The notes under the pieces are model-generated. The model had not been told where the DNA came from and ran no database searches. It saw only the letters and a program-made list of their open reading frames with translations. The translations under genes were made by a program, and so were the position numbers. From Sphingomonas sp. BAUL-RG-20F-R05-02 (GTDB lineage: Bacteria; Pseudomonadota; Alphaproteobacteria; Sphingomonadales; Sphingomonadaceae), in contig NZ_JAKNQH010000001.1 in assembly GCF_022662305.1 (NCBI RefSeq), forward strand, positions 248,001 through 312,000: 64,000 nucleotides of DNA, in the 5' to 3' direction. This document shows, one piece after another, positions 62,548-64,000 of this stretch (positions are counted from its first letter, which is position 1; every line of letters starts with the position of its first letter).

Positions 62548-63007
62548 CGTCAAAGGCGATTGGCGGCGACCGAGATGTGGCATATGGGCCGTCACGAACG
62601 CGGCGGGCAACCGCTGTCGTTCAGGATCGCGTCGGTGCCCCGCAAGGGGCTTAAACGGGAATGCGGTGCGGGCGCTTCGCCCTAATCCGCAGCTGTCCCT
62701 GCAACTGTAAGCGGCGAGCGCGATGCACGGGCCCGAAAGGGCAGCCACTGAAGCCGAGGTTTCGGGAAGGTGTGCATCAAGCCCTGACCCGTGAGCCAGG
62801 AGACCTGCCGACGTCATGGTCGCTCTTGTCGTGGTCCAGGAACAGGCCAGGGCACGGTTCTCCGTCTGAGCGACGAACCAAAGCGGTGGGGGCCGCAAGG
62901 GTTGCGCTTGGACCGGGTGCCGACTGGCGTCCGCCCGCCCGTGCGCGACCGGTCGTCGAAGGACGGTTTGCTCCCGCCGACCTGTCGCGACGCCCGGGGG
63001 AACATGT
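62548..63007 (+). other. btuB leader region
   Basis: About 460 bases between the DUF4403 stop and btuB. The middle is a cobalamin riboswitch (62629-62813). The last 190 bases before the ATG contain no further gene and may form the expression platform. Confidence 0.75.
62629..62813 (+). promoter_or_regulatory. Cobalamin (B12) riboswitch
   Basis: Conserved blocks appear in order: gtcggtgcccc...ttaaacgggaa at the start, the aatccgcagctgtccctgca box with ctgtaagcggcgagc, the gccactg stretch, cgggaaggtg, and gtgagccaggagacctgccgac at the end, pairing with the opening gtcggt. These are the hallmarks of the adenosylcobalamin riboswitch aptamer. It lies about 195 bases ahead of a BtuB-type receptor. 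Binding of cobalamin should repress btuB expression. Confidence 0.93.
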
Positions 63008-64000
63008 ATGAAGACTGCCATTTCACTGTTTGCGCTGATCGCCGCCACGCCGGCGCTCGCGCAGACCGCGCCCGATGACGGCACCCCCACCGACACCGTG
63101 GTCGTCACCGCCGCCCGGGCGCCCGGCGGCATATCCACCGCGACGCTCGGCTCGTCGGCGACGGTGGTGACCGCGCAGGACCTGTCTGATCGCCAGACGG
63201 TGATCGTCTCGGACGTGCTGCGCGACGTACCCGGCATCTCGGTCAACCGTACCGGTGCGGTCGGCGGCATGACGCAGGTCCGCATCCGTGGCGCGGAGAG
63301 CAACCATACGCTGGTGCTGATCGACGGCATCGAGGCGGCTGACCCCTACTACGGCGAGTACGACTTCGCCTCGCTCACCGCCGATCCCGGCGCGCGGGTG
63401 GAGGTGCTGCGCGGTGAGCAGAGCGCGCTGTACGGATCGGATGCGATCGGCGGCGTCATCAACTACATCACCCCGACCGGGCGTGAGATGCCGGGCTTCG
63501 CGGGCCGGATCGAGGCCGGATCGTTCAACACGGTCGACGGCGCGGTGCGCGGGGCAGGGACTGCGGGCGACTTCGATTATGCGGTCGGCGGATCTTATTC
63601 CGGCATCGGCGGCTATGTCGTCGCGCCGGCAGGCGACCGGCGGATCGGGTCGAAGATCGGCACCGTCAACGGCAAGTTCGGCTATCAGTCGGGGGACTTC
63701 GGTTTGCGTGGCGTGGTGCGCTACACGCATATCGACGCGGACGTGAACGATCAGGATTACGCCGTCACCGGCAACGCGATCGACAGCGGCGGCAGCTACC
63801 TGAACGATGCGGTCTATGCGCTGGTCGGCGCGCACTACGACGCGCTGGAGGGGCGCTGGAGCAACGACCTCAGCGCACAGTTGCAGGATTCGCAGCGTCG
63901 GTTCCTCGACGACAATGGTGCCGAGACGAGCGGCGATACCGGGCGGCGCAAGAAGGTATCGTTCGTCTCCGCGCTGAAGCTTGGCGACGATGCGGTCAGC
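63008..64000 (+). CDS. btuB: TonB-dependent vitamin B12 receptor BtuB, N-terminal part (3' truncated by window edge)
   Basis: A 331-codon open frame running to the right edge with no stop. The signal peptide is MKTAISLFALIAATPALAQ. TVVVTAARAPGG is the TonB-box region, and the plug contains VIVSDVLRDVPGISVNRTG, TQVRIRGAESNHTLVLIDG and GEQSALYGSDAIGGVINYI, all typical of BtuB/cobalamin receptors. The first barrel strands follow. The upstream cobalamin riboswitch makes the B12 assignment firm. The ATG at 63008 is used; an ATG at 63004 is in another frame and does not give this protein. Confidence 0.92.
   Translation, partial: MKTAISLFALIAATPALAQTAPDDGTPTDTVVVTAARAPGGISTATLGSSATVVTAQDLSDRQTVIVSDVLRDVPGISVNRTGAVGGMTQVRIRGAESNHTLVLIDGIEAADPYYGEYDFASLTADPGARVEVLRGEQSALYGSDAIGGVINYITPTGREMPGFAGRIEAGSFNTVDGAVRGAGTAGDFDYAVGGSYSGIGGYVVAPAGDRRIGSKIGTVNGKFGYQSGDFGLRGVVRYTHIDADVNDQDYAVTGNAIDSGGSYLNDAVYALVGAHYDALEGRWSNDLSAQLQDSQRRFLDDNGAETSGDTGRRKKVSFVSALKLGDDAVS

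Noticed and set aside
63023-63835. 270-codon minus-strand frame at the right end
   Set aside because: It is antisense to the btuB coding frame, which has a signal peptide, plug motifs and a riboswitch.

Overview
The window looks like chromosomal DNA of a Sphingomonas-type alphaproteobacterium. This rests on high GC, three very large TonB-dependent receptors of the Caulobacter/Sphingomonas sugar-uptake type, glycoside hydrolases with Sec or Tat signals next to them, DUF6894/DUF1003/DUF2945/CsbD stress proteins, and an alphaproteobacterial tRNA with a CAT anticodon. This is inference from protein content; no rRNA or phylogenetic marker was compared. I saw no insertion sequence, prophage, CRISPR array or integron.

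Layout. 1-4655: end of a TPR protein, an Lrp regulator, a histidine kinase with a degenerate ATP-binding domain coupled to a WalW-like polysaccharide deacetylase, and a tRNA. 4718-10660: a xylan-type locus with a GH115 alpha-glucuronidase and a TonB receptor. 11077-22852: MerR regulator, alpha/beta hydrolase, transglutaminase, GH47 mannosidase, a small HTH-HhH protein, two peptidases (prolyl aminopeptidase, M1 aminopeptidase), a TPP enzyme, and a DUF6894/Crp group. 22958-23500: DUF1003 protein.

23659-37363 is the most interesting part. A TonB receptor, a GH27 enzyme, a DeoR/AgaR-type regulator, a secreted amidohydrolase, a GH36-like enzyme, an EamA-type permease, a GatZ/KbaZ-type protein, an AgaS deaminase/isomerase and a BadF-type amino-sugar kinase sit together, with similar AT-rich sites in three promoter regions. 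AgaS plus the kinase point to N-acetylgalactosamine or galactosamine. The GH27 protein has Ala where galactose-specific relatives carry the Glu that contacts the sugar C2 hydroxyl, which fits an alpha-N-acetylgalactosaminidase. I read the region as a self-contained system for alpha-linked GalNAc glycans: outer-membrane uptake, periplasmic cleavage, inner-membrane uptake, phosphorylation, deamination. The GalNAc-6-phosphate deacetylase is not in the window.

37383-48914: LysR with a VanA-type Rieske oxygenase and a CE1-type esterase, a QseBC/PmrAB-like two-component system beside a secreted OB-fold protein, the DUF485-ActP acetate transport pair, an AlkB-like dioxygenase, small membrane or stress proteins, and a GH130 mannoside enzyme. 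49012-50892 is a fusion of a YihY-type membrane protein with a HAD phosphatase. 51393-57125: CsbD, then a divergent PL11 rhamnogalacturonan lyase/TonB receptor pair (pectin). 57204-64000: L-serine dehydratase, a DUF3649-PepSY-DUF3325 siderophore-reduction operon, a DUF4403 lipoprotein, and a cobalamin riboswitch leading into btuB, which runs off the right edge.
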